Origin: Ignavibacteriales bacterium
Lineage (GTDB): Bacteria; Bacteroidota; Ignavibacteria; Ignavibacteriales; Melioribacteraceae
Direction of reading: 5' to 3'
DNA: 47,814 nt
NCBI GenBank assembly: GCA_020061355.1
Contig: JAGUYK010000025.1
Coordinates: forward strand, 1-47,814
In this document: one piece after another, positions 9,169-18,404 of the stretch
Layout: every line of letters begins with the position of its first letter
Numbering within the stretch: position 1 is the stretch's first letter
The notes under the pieces: model-generated
What the model saw: the letters and a program-made list of their open reading frames with translations, nothing else
What the model was told of the DNA's origin: nothing
The model's database searches: none
Made by a program: the position numbers and the translations under genes

Positions 9169-10770
9169 ATGACGATGAGAATTTCATTTAGAAGTATTTT
9201 TTTGATCATACCAATGTTGTTTTTTTCTAGCTGTGGGAGGCAAACTGAATTTAAAGAAGGTCTAGCCGGAGTATATTTTAGTAATGCAGATTTCACCGGT
9301 CCTAAATTATTTAATGTTGTTGATAAGCTCGATCAGAAATGGGGAAAGGGAAACGGTTTTTCTACCGAATGGTCTATTGAATGGAATGGTTATTTGCTTG
9401 CACCGATTAGCGGTAATGTGACGATCTATCTTGAAACAGATAAGCAAGCTAAAATAATTGTTAATACAGCAGATACCTTAGAGAATAAAAATGACGGTAG
9501 AAAAACAATTTCTGTCAACATGATAGAAGGTGAAAAATATCCAATTGAGATTTATTATGTACATGTTGATGGCGGAGAAGGTTTCTTGAAGTTGATGTGG
9601 AACTGGAATAATCAGGAACAGAAAATTATTTCTAAACCCAATTTGGTTTACTCACAAGAAAACGAAGCACTGTGGGATTGGGTGATAGAACCGGACAAGG
9701 ACAAAATTGATAAAAGCCAATTTCAGTATGCTAATGGAAAGAATTTCATGATTGCATATGATCCTCTTTATTTTTATGGCTGGCCGGCAAATCAAGGTAT
9801 ATGGAATTGGGGTGATGAAATATTAGTCGGCCTAATGAGAGGGAACTATATGTATGATGTTTTGCATCATTCAATTGATAAGAATAATCAAGTTGCACTT
9901 TTAGCCAGGAGTCTGGATGGCGGAGAAACCTGGAACATAGAAGATCCTGAAAATTTTGTAACAGATCCCGGTACGCCTGTTCCGGTAAAAGTAGCTATCG
10001 ATTATACTTATCCGGATCTTGCAATAAGACATATACATGATCGGTTTTATTATTCTTATGATAGAGGTAAAACCTGGAAGGGTCCTTTTACATTTACCGG
10101 GATTGATATGGGTGAATTAACCTCGCGCACAGATTATAATATAATAGATAAAAATTCATATCTGGCTTTCGTATCGAGAATTGATAACAAAGTTAAAGCG
10201 AATCTGCCCGATAGAGCTTTCTGTGTTAAAACAAAAGACGGCGGCAAAACTTTTCAATTTGTTTCATGGATGACAGAAACGGATACTGTTAGATCAGTAA
10301 TGTCTTCGACAGTTAGAATAGACGAGAATCATCTTATCTCTGCATTAAGAAGAAGATATGATCCACCCCAACTCAATAAACCTTTACCTCAACAAAATTG
10401 GATTGATGTTTATGAATCACTGGATAACGGTAATACATGGCAATTTCTCTCCAAAGTTGCTGATACTGATAACGGTACAAGAAACGGTAATCCGCCAAGT
10501 CTTGTTTTACTTAAAGATGGACGCCTTTGCGTTACTTACGGTTACCGAAAGGTCGCTTATGGTATAAGAGCAAAAATAAGTATCGACAATGGCAAAACAT
10601 GGGGTAAGGAAATAATTATTCGGGATGATGCAATTACAAAAGATGTGGGTTACCCGCGTTCGGTTGTTAGACCTGACGGAAAAGTTGTTACAACTTATTA
10701 TTACACAACTAAAGAAAATGTAGAGCAGCATATTGCGGCAACAATCTGGGACCCCAATATTTTAAAATAA
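9169..10770 (+). CDS. PA14 plus Asp-box sialidase-like lipoprotein
   Basis: The N-terminus ends in a lipobox (LFFSSC, Cys about residue 22), so this is probably an outer-membrane or periplasmic lipoprotein. Residues about 30-160 match a PA14 carbohydrate-binding domain (GLAGVYFSNADFTGP to GGEGFLKLMWNW). The rest is a sialidase-type propeller with at least five Asp boxes: SLDGGETW, SYDRGKTW, TKDGGKTF, SLDNGNTW and SIDNGKTW. Families with this fold include exo-sialidases and other exo-glycosidases and lyases, so sialic acid is not proven as the substrate. The start is supported by GAGG eight bases upstream. A T-rich tract in the 31-base gap before it is the widest gap in the operon. Confidence 0.8.
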   Translation: MTMRISFRSIFLIIPMLFFSSCGRQTEFKEGLAGVYFSNADFTGPKLFNVVDKLDQKWGKGNGFSTEWSIEWNGYLLAPISGNVTIYLETDKQAKIIVNTADTLENKNDGRKTISVNMIEGEKYPIEIYYVHVDGGEGFLKLMWNWNNQEQKIISKPNLVYSQENEALWDWVIEPDKDKIDKSQFQYANGKNFMIAYDPLYFYGWPANQGIWNWGDEILVGLMRGNYMYDVLHHSIDKNNQVALLARSLDGGETWNIEDPENFVTDPGTPVPVKVAIDYTYPDLAIRHIHDRFYYSYDRGKTWKGPFTFTGIDMGELTSRTDYNIIDKNSYLAFVSRIDNKVKANLPDRAFCVKTKDGGKTFQFVSWMTETDTVRSVMSSTVRIDENHLISALRRRYDPPQLNKPLPQQNWIDVYESLDNGNTWQFLSKVADTDNGTRNGNPPSLVLLKDGRLCVTYGYRKVAYGIRAKISIDNGKTWGKEIIIRDDAITKDVGYPRSVVRPDGKVVTTYYYTTKENVEQHIAATIWDPNILK

Positions 10771-10784
10771 TCTGGAGGAATAAT

Positions 10785-12323
10785 ATGAATTCCGATTCAA
10801 TCATTAATTCTATTAGCCGGCGTGATTTTATAAAAACGACGGCAATGGCTGCGGTTGCCTTTAATATTATCCGGTGCAATCCAAGAAAAGAAAAACCGAA
10901 TTTATTGTTTATCTGGACAGATCAGCAAAGAGCAGATACAATGGCTATCTACGGAAATAGAAAAATTGAAGTTCCTAATCTTAATAAACTTGCAAGTCAA
11001 AGCATTGTTTTTGAAAATTCATATGTGACACAACCGGTTTGTACACCATCTCGCTCAACAGTTATGACGGGATTATATCCGCATAACAATGGCTGTATAG
11101 ATAATAATATTCATTTACCCGGCAGCATCCCGTGTACTCCTGAAATAATAAGTGATCCGGATTATCGAACAGCCTATTATGGTAAATGGCATCTCGGAGA
11201 TGAGTTTTTTGCACAGCATGGTTTTGAAGAGTGGATCAGCATTGAAGATATATACAATCAATACTTTAGTGAAGGGAGGGATAAAAGTCTGGTAAGCGAC
11301 TATTCCAATTTTCTGAAGTCGATTGGATATGAACCGGATGGTGACCATGGTGAATTCACAAGAGATTATGCATCAAAGCTTCCTATCGAACATTGCAAAC
11401 CAAAATTCCTGGAGGAGAAAGCTTGTGATTTCTTAAAACGGAATAAAAATAATCCGTTCATGCTCTATGTAAATTTTTTGGAGCCGCATCCTCCGTTCAA
11501 CGGTCCGTTGAATGATAAATATGACCCAACATTTGTTGATCTACCGCCAAATTATAACGATGATCTTGAAGATGATGAACCGTTGCGTTATAGAATGTTG
11601 AAAGAAAAATTCTACAAAGAACCATATAAAGGTGATCCACTTAAGACAGAACAGGATTGGCGAAAGATGACCACCAAATATTGGGGACTGGTTTCTCAGG
11701 TTGATTTAAGTATAGGTGCAATATTAAAAACATTGGAAGACCAGGGTCTTGCAGAGAATACGATTATTGTTTTTACAAGCGATCATGGAGAAATGATGGG
11801 CGCTCATCGGCTGCTTAATAAAACAGTTATGTATGAAGAAGCCGTTAAAGTTCCCTGGCTTATGAAATTCCCTCATCTTAACAGCAAACATCAATTTGCT
11901 AAAGGAAGATTCGGGCATATAGATATTCTGCCGACAATTCTTGATGCGATGGATTGTGATCACAAGCTTCAAGGCGAAAGCCTTTTGCCGGTTATTCAAG
12001 GTGATAAAAAACATTCGCGTGATGTTTTCATAGAGTGGAATAATAAAAATAGAGATGACGAATTTTCTACAAAAATTAAAAATGTGACAAAGTCAGAAAT
12101 TCAAAATGCGAAAGAGGCTTTCGTCAGAACAGTTATTACGCAAGACGGTTGGAAGCTGTGCTGGGCTGATAAAGATAAGAGTCAATTATTCAACCTTAAC
12201 AATGATCCTTATGAGTTTACAAATCTATATTACAAACAGGAATACGAAACCAAGATTAAAGAACTCAAAGAAAAAATTCACAACTGGCAAAATGATACTG
12301 ACGACAAACTTGTTCTTGCATAA
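10785..12323 (+). CDS. Cys-type sulfatase (formylglycine-dependent), Tat-like signal
   Basis: This is a 512-residue S1-family sulfatase. The N-terminus has a twin-arginine motif (SRRDFIK) before a short hydrophobic stretch, suggesting folded export. The metal-site segment WTDQQRADT, the activation motif CTPSRSTVMTG with Cys about 86, GKWHLG and TSDHGEMMG are all present. The Cys must be oxidised to formylglycine. The Cys form and the maturase at the end of the same operon fit anaerobic maturation. It should release sulfate from a glycan, but the exact linkage cannot be read from the sequence. GGAGG stands seven bases before ATG 10785. Confidence 0.93.
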   Translation: MNSDSIINSISRRDFIKTTAMAAVAFNIIRCNPRKEKPNLLFIWTDQQRADTMAIYGNRKIEVPNLNKLASQSIVFENSYVTQPVCTPSRSTVMTGLYPHNNGCIDNNIHLPGSIPCTPEIISDPDYRTAYYGKWHLGDEFFAQHGFEEWISIEDIYNQYFSEGRDKSLVSDYSNFLKSIGYEPDGDHGEFTRDYASKLPIEHCKPKFLEEKACDFLKRNKNNPFMLYVNFLEPHPPFNGPLNDKYDPTFVDLPPNYNDDLEDDEPLRYRMLKEKFYKEPYKGDPLKTEQDWRKMTTKYWGLVSQVDLSIGAILKTLEDQGLAENTIIVFTSDHGEMMGAHRLLNKTVMYEEAVKVPWLMKFPHLNSKHQFAKGRFGHIDILPTILDAMDCDHKLQGESLLPVIQGDKKHSRDVFIEWNNKNRDDEFSTKIKNVTKSEIQNAKEAFVRTVITQDGWKLCWADKDKSQLFNLNNDPYEFTNLYYKQEYETKIKELKEKIHNWQNDTDDKLVLA

Positions 12324-12335
12324 GGAGACTAATTG

Positions 12336-13697
12336 ATGAAAAGAAGAGAGTTTTTGGAAAATTCTGCTAAAGGAGTAGCCGGGTTAGCTGTCAGTTCATC
12401 GTTAATCAGTTTATTATCATGTACAGGTGAGGTTACACAAAATCCAAATATTGTTATTATCGTTTCTGATGATACAGGTTGGAATGATGTCGGCTACCAT
12501 AATCCGCAAATTAAAACTCCGAATATTGATCGTCTTGCAAAAGAAGGAGTAGAGTTAAACAACTTTTATGTTAGCCCCCTTTGTTCACCAACTAGAGCCG
12601 CCTTATTGACAGGTAAGCATCCAAGCCGATATGGAATTCTTGGTCCAATCGTTGGCGGTATGAAAGAAACATTACCTAAAGAGACAATAACATTAGCTGA
12701 ATTTTTAAAACGGAATGGTTACCAGACTGCAATCACTGGTAAATGGCATTTGGGTTTAAAACCCGAAGACGGTCCGAAACAATTCGGCTTCGATTACACT
12801 TATGGTTACTTCCATGGTCAGCTTGATCCCATCACTCACTTATATAAATGGGGAGATAAAACCTGGCATCGTAACGATCAATATGTTGAAGAAGAAGGTC
12901 ATGTAACCGATCTTATCACAAATGAAGCAATAAAGTATATAAAAGAGATTCGCAGCAAAACCAACCCATTTTTCCTTTATATACCATACAGTGTACCCCA
13001 CTTTCCAGTTGATGAAGACCAGAAGTGGCTCGATATGTACCCGGAAATTGAAAACCTCGAACGGAAAAAATATTGTGCTTCAATGACTCATATGGATGAT
13101 GGAATTGGTCAGATTATAAAATCACTCGAAGAAAATAAATTGTTAGATAATTCTCTGATTATATATATGAGTGATAATGGCGGATGTGAAAATTTTAGAT
13201 CAGGACCTGATTATTACGGTAATAAATTCCCGCCGGCAGAAATGCTTGGAGATAACAAACCATTAAGAGGTTGGAAAGGGGAACTTTATGAAGGCGGTAT
13301 CCGGGTACCGGCATTGTTTTATTGGAAAGGTAAATTAAATCCAGAGAAAGTTGAAGAGGTAATAGCAGTAGAAGATTTTTATCCTACATTTGCCGGATTG
13401 ATCAAAACTAAACTTCCGGATAACCATGATGTTGAAGGTATAAAAGTCTGGTCTGCTATTGAAGGTAAAGATATTCCGGAAAGAATTCTTTACTGGCGTA
13501 CTGATAAGCAATTTGCAATTCGTAAAGGCGAATGGAAACTGATTCATAACGGAGGTAATATACATGAGGGCACTGATGAGTTGTACAATCTCAAATTGGA
13601 TCCATTTGAAAAAGAGAACCTGATTGAATTAAATCAAAGCGTTACAAAGAAATTAAAAGAAGAAATGCAGAAGAATGCTGCATTAGATCCATTATAG
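12336..13697 (+). CDS. Cys-type arylsulfatase A/B-like sulfatase, Tat lipoprotein
   Basis: I take ATG 12336, spaced from AAGGAGA, rather than the TTG one codon earlier. The 453-residue protein starts MKRREFLEN, a Tat-like signal, followed by a lipobox SLLSC. SDDTGWNDVGY carries the metal Asp pair. CSPTRAALLTG holds the formylglycine Cys (about 83), followed by GKWHLG, the arylsulfatase B-like segment YGYFHGQLDP, and SDNGG. It differs enough from the preceding sulfatase to belong to another S1 subfamily, so the two probably remove sulfate from different positions. It sits 12 bases after the preceding sulfatase and depends on the same maturase. Confidence 0.93.
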   Translation: MKRREFLENSAKGVAGLAVSSSLISLLSCTGEVTQNPNIVIIVSDDTGWNDVGYHNPQIKTPNIDRLAKEGVELNNFYVSPLCSPTRAALLTGKHPSRYGILGPIVGGMKETLPKETITLAEFLKRNGYQTAITGKWHLGLKPEDGPKQFGFDYTYGYFHGQLDPITHLYKWGDKTWHRNDQYVEEEGHVTDLITNEAIKYIKEIRSKTNPFFLYIPYSVPHFPVDEDQKWLDMYPEIENLERKKYCASMTHMDDGIGQIIKSLEENKLLDNSLIIYMSDNGGCENFRSGPDYYGNKFPPAEMLGDNKPLRGWKGELYEGGIRVPALFYWKGKLNPEKVEEVIAVEDFYPTFAGLIKTKLPDNHDVEGIKVWSAIEGKDIPERILYWRTDKQFAIRKGEWKLIHNGGNIHEGTDELYNLKLDPFEKENLIELNQSVTKKLKEEMQKNAALDPL

Positions 13698-13722
13698 AAA
13701 ATTGTTAAACCCGGAGTTATAA

Positions 13723-15435
13723 ATGAAATCAAAAATTGCTGCAATCATTGTTCTTATATCTATTTACTCTTTCGCTCAGGTTATTGGACCTAAAACAGCA
13801 GAGGTAAAATCAGATCTGTATTCAAAAGTATTTTATGTTTCTGAAACTGGGTCAGATGAATCCGGCAATGGAACAAAAGAAAGTCCATACAAATCAATTC
13901 AGTTTGCTCTCTCAAAACTATCCGGTCTTTCAGAAAAGAATAGAGCTGCCATTATTGTTGCAGAAGGGAAATACAGCGGAGAGACAATTCAATTGAAAGA
14001 ATTTGTTGACATGTTTGGAGGTTTCCGTGCTTCAACATGGAAACGAGACATTTTTACAAATGCATCTATCCTATCAGCAAATCCCGGCGAGAGATTATTT
14101 ATCGGTGCAGATAATTGTAAAATAGACGGTTTCAACATCCGCAATAATCAATTTCGTGGTAAAGGTGCCGCTTTATACTGTAACGGTACATCACCAACAA
14201 TTACAAACAATACTTTTTTCAGGAATAAAACATTGATACCGGAAAATTGGAAACCAAAATACCGACATTTAGTAGCAAACGACGGCGGAGCTGTTTATTG
14301 TGAGAACGGTTCATCACCAATTATCAGTGATAATATGTTTTATGATAACAGTACTGAGTGCGGAAGAGGCGCTGGAATCGCTCTTCATAAAAATTGTAAT
14401 GGAATTATTTCGGGAAATGTTTTTATGAATAATGTAGTTGGATTAAATGATCCTGAAAGAAGTAGCGAAGGGGCATTGTCGGTTTTCGATTGGTCAAGTC
14501 CAATAATTGAAAATAACATATTTCTTAACAATGATGCATTAGCCGCAAATGATGCCGGCGGACTATTTGTAGCATTATGGTCTGCACCTAAAATTCTGAA
14601 AAATATATTTGTCAATAATTCTGCAACTGACGATGCTGGCGCCCTCTTTGTAGGAGGACAGGAACATCGTTACGATAAACCACTAGATCCAATTCCTCCT
14701 AAAGATAAATTTTATGTGGAAGTTGATGGAAACCTGTTTGTTGCAAATTCCAATAAATCAAAGAATTCCGGTGCCTATAGAATTACAATGGAAACCAGGG
14801 GAAGTTTTTTAAATAACATTTGCGTTTATAATACCGGTGTCTATTTTCAGAGAAGTGAAATGGAGATTTTTAATAATACTCTTCTCGAAAACTTTATTCT
14901 AATTGAAACAAAAGAAGGTCTTGGGAAATCCTATGTTGCAAATAATATTATTTGGGGCGACCTTAATATTGATGCCCCGGTAGAATTCTCAAATAATAAT
15001 TCGCGAAAGGAATTAACTGGTAAAAATAATATTTCTAAAGATCCCCTCTTTGTTAAAGATAGCTTCAGAATTGAACCAATTTTAACTGCATTTAATAATA
15101 TGAATCAAACTACTTACTTATTTATATCGAATTCTAAATTTAAAGAGAATGAACTTATTGGTCGTGTAGTTAAAGCCGGCAATAAGTGGAGTGTTGTTAA
15201 AGCGAATACAAAAGAGAACATTGAAATCTGGGGCGATCTATCGGGAGAACTTGACGTCTTAATCTTATCCTCATTTAAAGTTGATAAATATTCCCCGTGC
15301 ATAGATTCCGGTAAAAAATTGGAAAATGTAAAGAAAGATTATGAAGGAAATCCCAGACCAATAAAAGGAAAAACTTCCCTTTCACATGATATTGGTGCAT
15401 ACGAATTCATACCAATGTTAAAAGGAGTTAAATAA
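13723..15435 (+). CDS. Exported right-handed beta-helix protein (DUF1565-like)
   Basis: A signal peptide (MKSKIAAIIVLISIYSFAQ) is followed by the DUF1565-type opening FYVSETGSDESGNGTKESPYKSIQ in two pieces (residues about 38-62). Many short repeats such as SPTITNNTFF, SPIISDNMFY and SPIIENNIFL then form a right-handed parallel beta-helix. The C-terminus has the typical closing pattern SPCIDSGK and HDIGAYEF. Proteins like this include polysaccharide lyases and surface glycan binders. No catalytic residues can be assigned here. The 570-residue length is usual. GGAG lies upstream of ATG 13723, and only one base separates its stop from the next start. Confidence 0.8.
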   Translation: MKSKIAAIIVLISIYSFAQVIGPKTAEVKSDLYSKVFYVSETGSDESGNGTKESPYKSIQFALSKLSGLSEKNRAAIIVAEGKYSGETIQLKEFVDMFGGFRASTWKRDIFTNASILSANPGERLFIGADNCKIDGFNIRNNQFRGKGAALYCNGTSPTITNNTFFRNKTLIPENWKPKYRHLVANDGGAVYCENGSSPIISDNMFYDNSTECGRGAGIALHKNCNGIISGNVFMNNVVGLNDPERSSEGALSVFDWSSPIIENNIFLNNDALAANDAGGLFVALWSAPKILKNIFVNNSATDDAGALFVGGQEHRYDKPLDPIPPKDKFYVEVDGNLFVANSNKSKNSGAYRITMETRGSFLNNICVYNTGVYFQRSEMEIFNNTLLENFILIETKEGLGKSYVANNIIWGDLNIDAPVEFSNNNSRKELTGKNNISKDPLFVKDSFRIEPILTAFNNMNQTTYLFISNSKFKENELIGRVVKAGNKWSVVKANTKENIEIWGDLSGELDVLILSSFKVDKYSPCIDSGKKLENVKKDYEGNPRPIKGKTSLSHDIGAYEFIPMLKGVK

Positions 15436-15436
15436 G

Positions 15437-16390
15437 ATGAGAATACAAAAATATTTTTTGTTTTTTCTGATTATCATTTCTGCAGATCAACTTTTATTTG
15501 CACAACAATCGGATTATAAACCGAAGCGGATCAACAAATCGATAGAATTGTTAACCGACAACCAACCAATCTATTATATAAACGCCTACGGTGGATACGA
15601 AGAGGGTAAAAAACTTGCAAAAACCTGGGCGGATTATATTACTTATAATATGGAGCACTCGCCGCTCGATTTCACATTGCTGAGAGAGTTTATGAAAGGA
15701 CTTGTCGACGGAGGTCCGACTCCGAGCGGTCATAGGACGCCTACTGTTATTGTTGTATTGCCAGCACTGGGGCTTGATGCTCAGACAATGAAAGCTAATG
15801 TATGGATGGCTCAGCAAGCATTGGCTCAAGGCGTACATGGAGTACACCTCTGCCGTGCACGCGATCCGGAAGCCGTACGGATTTTTGTCCAATCATTACG
15901 ATATCCGTTTAATGAAATCGGGGAAAAAAAGATCGGAGATGGATTAAGAGGATGGGGGAGTTTTCAATGGGCTGCATGGGTCTGGGGTGTTGATGAACAA
16001 ACCTATTTAAAGAAAGCCGATGTCTGGCCACTGAATCCTGATGGAGAGATTATGCTTGGTGTGAAGATCGAAGATCGTGAAGCTCTAAAAAATGTTGCGA
16101 AAACATTGAAAGTACCCGGAATTGCATTTGCAGAACATGGTCCGCGTGATATGGGATTCTCTTACAATTATTTGGAAGGAAGAGCCGATCCGCCACTTCC
16201 GCAAGAAGTAGTGGCAGCTGGTGATAAAGTTTTATCCGAATGCAAAAAGAATGGTCTGGCTTTCCTTGATAATGTTCTTCCTGATAATGTGATAAAGCAA
16301 ATAGAAAAGGGAGTTAGAATTCTTGCCGGAGGTAAATTGGAATCGGCAGAGATAGGTCGAAAATTTACAAAGCGGGTAATGCCCTGGTAA
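15437..16390 (+). CDS. HpcH/HpaI-family aldolase with signal peptide
   Basis: The body matches the HpcH/HpaI aldolase/citrate lyase TIM-barrel family, which splits 2-keto-3-deoxy acids into pyruvate and an aldehyde using a divalent metal. The visible segments are VHGVHLCRARDPEAV, MLGVKIEDREAL and GIAFAEHGPRDMGFSY, the last close to the usual metal and substrate loops. The oddity is the N-terminus, MRIQKYFLFFLIIISADQLLFAQ, a clear secretion signal, although this family normally works in the cytoplasm. It starts one base after the previous stop and is followed by a DapA-like gene, so a role in breaking down keto-deoxy sugar acids is a fair inference. Confidence 0.8.
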   Translation: MRIQKYFLFFLIIISADQLLFAQQSDYKPKRINKSIELLTDNQPIYYINAYGGYEEGKKLAKTWADYITYNMEHSPLDFTLLREFMKGLVDGGPTPSGHRTPTVIVVLPALGLDAQTMKANVWMAQQALAQGVHGVHLCRARDPEAVRIFVQSLRYPFNEIGEKKIGDGLRGWGSFQWAAWVWGVDEQTYLKKADVWPLNPDGEIMLGVKIEDREALKNVAKTLKVPGIAFAEHGPRDMGFSYNYLEGRADPPLPQEVVAAGDKVLSECKKNGLAFLDNVLPDNVIKQIEKGVRILAGGKLESAEIGRKFTKRVMPW

Positions 16391-16408
16391 AAAAAGAGAG
16401 CGCATAAA

Positions 16409-17302
16409 TTGAATTGGATGAATGGAATTATCGGTGTTGTAAATACACCTTTTACTGAAGAAAATAAAATCGATTGTGATTCATTGAGAAGATATGTCGA
16501 TCATTCACTCAAATGCGGGGTGATCGGATTTCTAGTGCTTGGCCTTGCATCCGAAGTAAATAAACTTTCTCACGAAGAAAAATTACTGATTGTCAAAACA
16601 GTTACCGATCATGTAGCAAGACGTGTACCCGTTATTGCCGGAACTGCTACTTCATTAAATAATGAAAGAATTATACTCGTTAGGGAATTTTCGGATCTTG
16701 GGTGCGACGGAATATTAGTTAATATTCCTTTTGATAATGAATCTAATTTCATGAATAATATTGTTGAAATTGAGAAAAATATTTCGGGATTCATGATGCT
16801 TCAGGATTGGGACTTTAATAGTTATGGAATCCCGGTTAATGTGATTAAAAAGCTCTTTGATAAACTTGATAGGTTCAAATGCCTGAAAATAGAGGTTGTT
16901 CCGGCTGGGGTTAAATATTCTGAGGTGAAAAAAGTTACAGATGGCAAACTTCACTTGTCGGGCGGATGGGCGGGAACTCAAATGATCGAAGCTCTTGATA
17001 GGGGAGTGGATGCATTCATGCCGACTATCTTACATGATGTTTATAATAGAATTTATCAGTTGCATCGAAGGGGCAAACGAGAGGAAGCAAAAGCAGTTTT
17101 TGAAAAATTACTTCCGATAATTTCTTTTTCACATCAGCATCTTGATATTTCGATACATTTCAACAAAAGACTTGTACATAGACAAAGAATTTTCTCAACT
17201 TCAAAAGTAAGAGAACCGATTCTTAAATTTGATCAATATCATGAAAAGATTTCCGATGAATTAATACTGAAGGCAATTGAATTAAGTCATTCTATAAAAT
17301 GA
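16409..17302 (+). CDS. DapA/NanA-family lyase (dihydrodipicolinate synthase-like)
   Basis: This 297-residue TIM-barrel protein of the DHDPS/N-acetylneuraminate lyase family has no signal peptide. Lys about 160 in CLKIEVVPAG is the expected Schiff-base lysine. The segment around the usual catalytic Tyr (YNVP in DapA) reads MLQDWDFNSYGIP, so the Tyr is not at the usual place, as in a QD-containing subfamily of unclear substrate. A role in lysine synthesis is unlikely in this setting; cleavage of a 2-keto-3-deoxy sugar acid or a related aldol is more likely. TTG 16409 is about 8 bases after AAGAGAG; ATG 16418 is a possible alternative. The stop overlaps the next start (ATGA). Confidence 0.85.
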   Translation: MNWMNGIIGVVNTPFTEENKIDCDSLRRYVDHSLKCGVIGFLVLGLASEVNKLSHEEKLLIVKTVTDHVARRVPVIAGTATSLNNERIILVREFSDLGCDGILVNIPFDNESNFMNNIVEIEKNISGFMMLQDWDFNSYGIPVNVIKKLFDKLDRFKCLKIEVVPAGVKYSEVKKVTDGKLHLSGGWAGTQMIEALDRGVDAFMPTILHDVYNRIYQLHRRGKREEAKAVFEKLLPIISFSHQHLDISIHFNKRLVHRQRIFSTSKVREPILKFDQYHEKISDELILKAIELSHSIK

Positions 17303-18396
17303 GTTCATTCGGTATGAAACAGCTGAAATATTATATTGCTCTTGGTGCGCCACCAATAAGAACACCAGCAATTGGTGATGAACCCTTCATGCGTCCTGAA
17401 GTGGGTTTTAATCCTTCTTGGTTCCATAAATTTTGCGAAATTGATTTTTCAGAGAAATGGCATACTGTTGCTGAGTATAGAATGAAATGTCATGAAACTA
17501 TGAGAAAGGAAATAAGGAAACGATTTCCCGGGTATAACATCGGCGGAGCTTTGAAGGATGAACCGTATGATTTGCTAACCGGTATTTACGGTATCGGAAT
17601 AATGGACTCATTGTTTGGAAGATCCCTTCAATATTATAACGATAAATGGCCGGCACCGGTCGGAAAAACTTTTAACGATGCGGATATCAAATCATTGCAA
17701 ATTCCGGATTTAACAAGAAATAAATTTTTCATAAACATACTTGATCAAATCGATAAGATTTATGAATTAACAGGCAGCGCAAGAGGATTTTTGAACTGGC
17801 AGGGTAATCTTAATACTGCTTTCCGGCTCAGGGGCGAATCGATCTTTCTCGATTTGATAGATAACAAGTTTATTATTGATAAACTTCTGAACGCCATTTC
17901 CGATACATACTTGCAAGGTGTTAAACTCCTCTATGCAAAACAGAAGGGATTTGGAATCGAGTATGATTTTGCAACAGTTGCAAACTGTACGGTCAATATG
18001 GTTGGTCCGGATTTGTACGAATCATCCCTTTTGAAATTCGATCAGAAAATTGCCGGTGAGTTCCCGATTATTGGCATTCATAATTGTGCGTGGACTGTTA
18101 CTCCGTATCTCGAATTGTATTCCCAAATTCCTAATGTTGCTTATATTGATATGGGAATCGAATCTGATTTGAAAAAAGCTCGTGATATTTTTCCGGAAGC
18201 ACGAAGAAACTGTCTCTATAAATCAGTCGATTTGAAGAACAAAAGCAGGAAAGAAATTAAAAAAGATTTTCAGTACATTGCAGAAAACCTGGCACCTTGC
18301 GATGTTGGAATGCCTGATATTGAATACGATGTGCCCGACGAAACAATAATGTATGCAATTGATTTATGTAAAGAGCTTTCCGAAAAATATTCATAA
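17299..18396 (+). CDS. Uroporphyrinogen decarboxylase-family protein
   Basis: This cytoplasmic protein of about 365 residues resembles the URO-D/MtaA superfamily, a TIM barrel that includes heme-synthesis decarboxylases and many corrinoid-linked methyltransferase-like proteins. Supporting segments are the mid-protein ARGFLNWQGNLNTAFRLRG, FDQKIAGEFPIIGIHNCAW and NVAYIDMG. It starts inside the stop codon of the preceding gene and is followed eight bases later by the sulfatase maturase. Such proteins are common in sugar-degradation loci without a known reaction, so heme synthesis is not implied. Possible roles are demethylation of a methylated sugar or a lyase step, both inference. Confidence 0.7.
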   Translation: MSSFGMKQLKYYIALGAPPIRTPAIGDEPFMRPEVGFNPSWFHKFCEIDFSEKWHTVAEYRMKCHETMRKEIRKRFPGYNIGGALKDEPYDLLTGIYGIGIMDSLFGRSLQYYNDKWPAPVGKTFNDADIKSLQIPDLTRNKFFINILDQIDKIYELTGSARGFLNWQGNLNTAFRLRGESIFLDLIDNKFIIDKLLNAISDTYLQGVKLLYAKQKGFGIEYDFATVANCTVNMVGPDLYESSLLKFDQKIAGEFPIIGIHNCAWTVTPYLELYSQIPNVAYIDMGIESDLKKARDIFPEARRNCLYKSVDLKNKSRKEIKKDFQYIAENLAPCDVGMPDIEYDVPDETIMYAIDLCKELSEKYS

Positions 18397-18404
18397 AGGA
18401 AATA

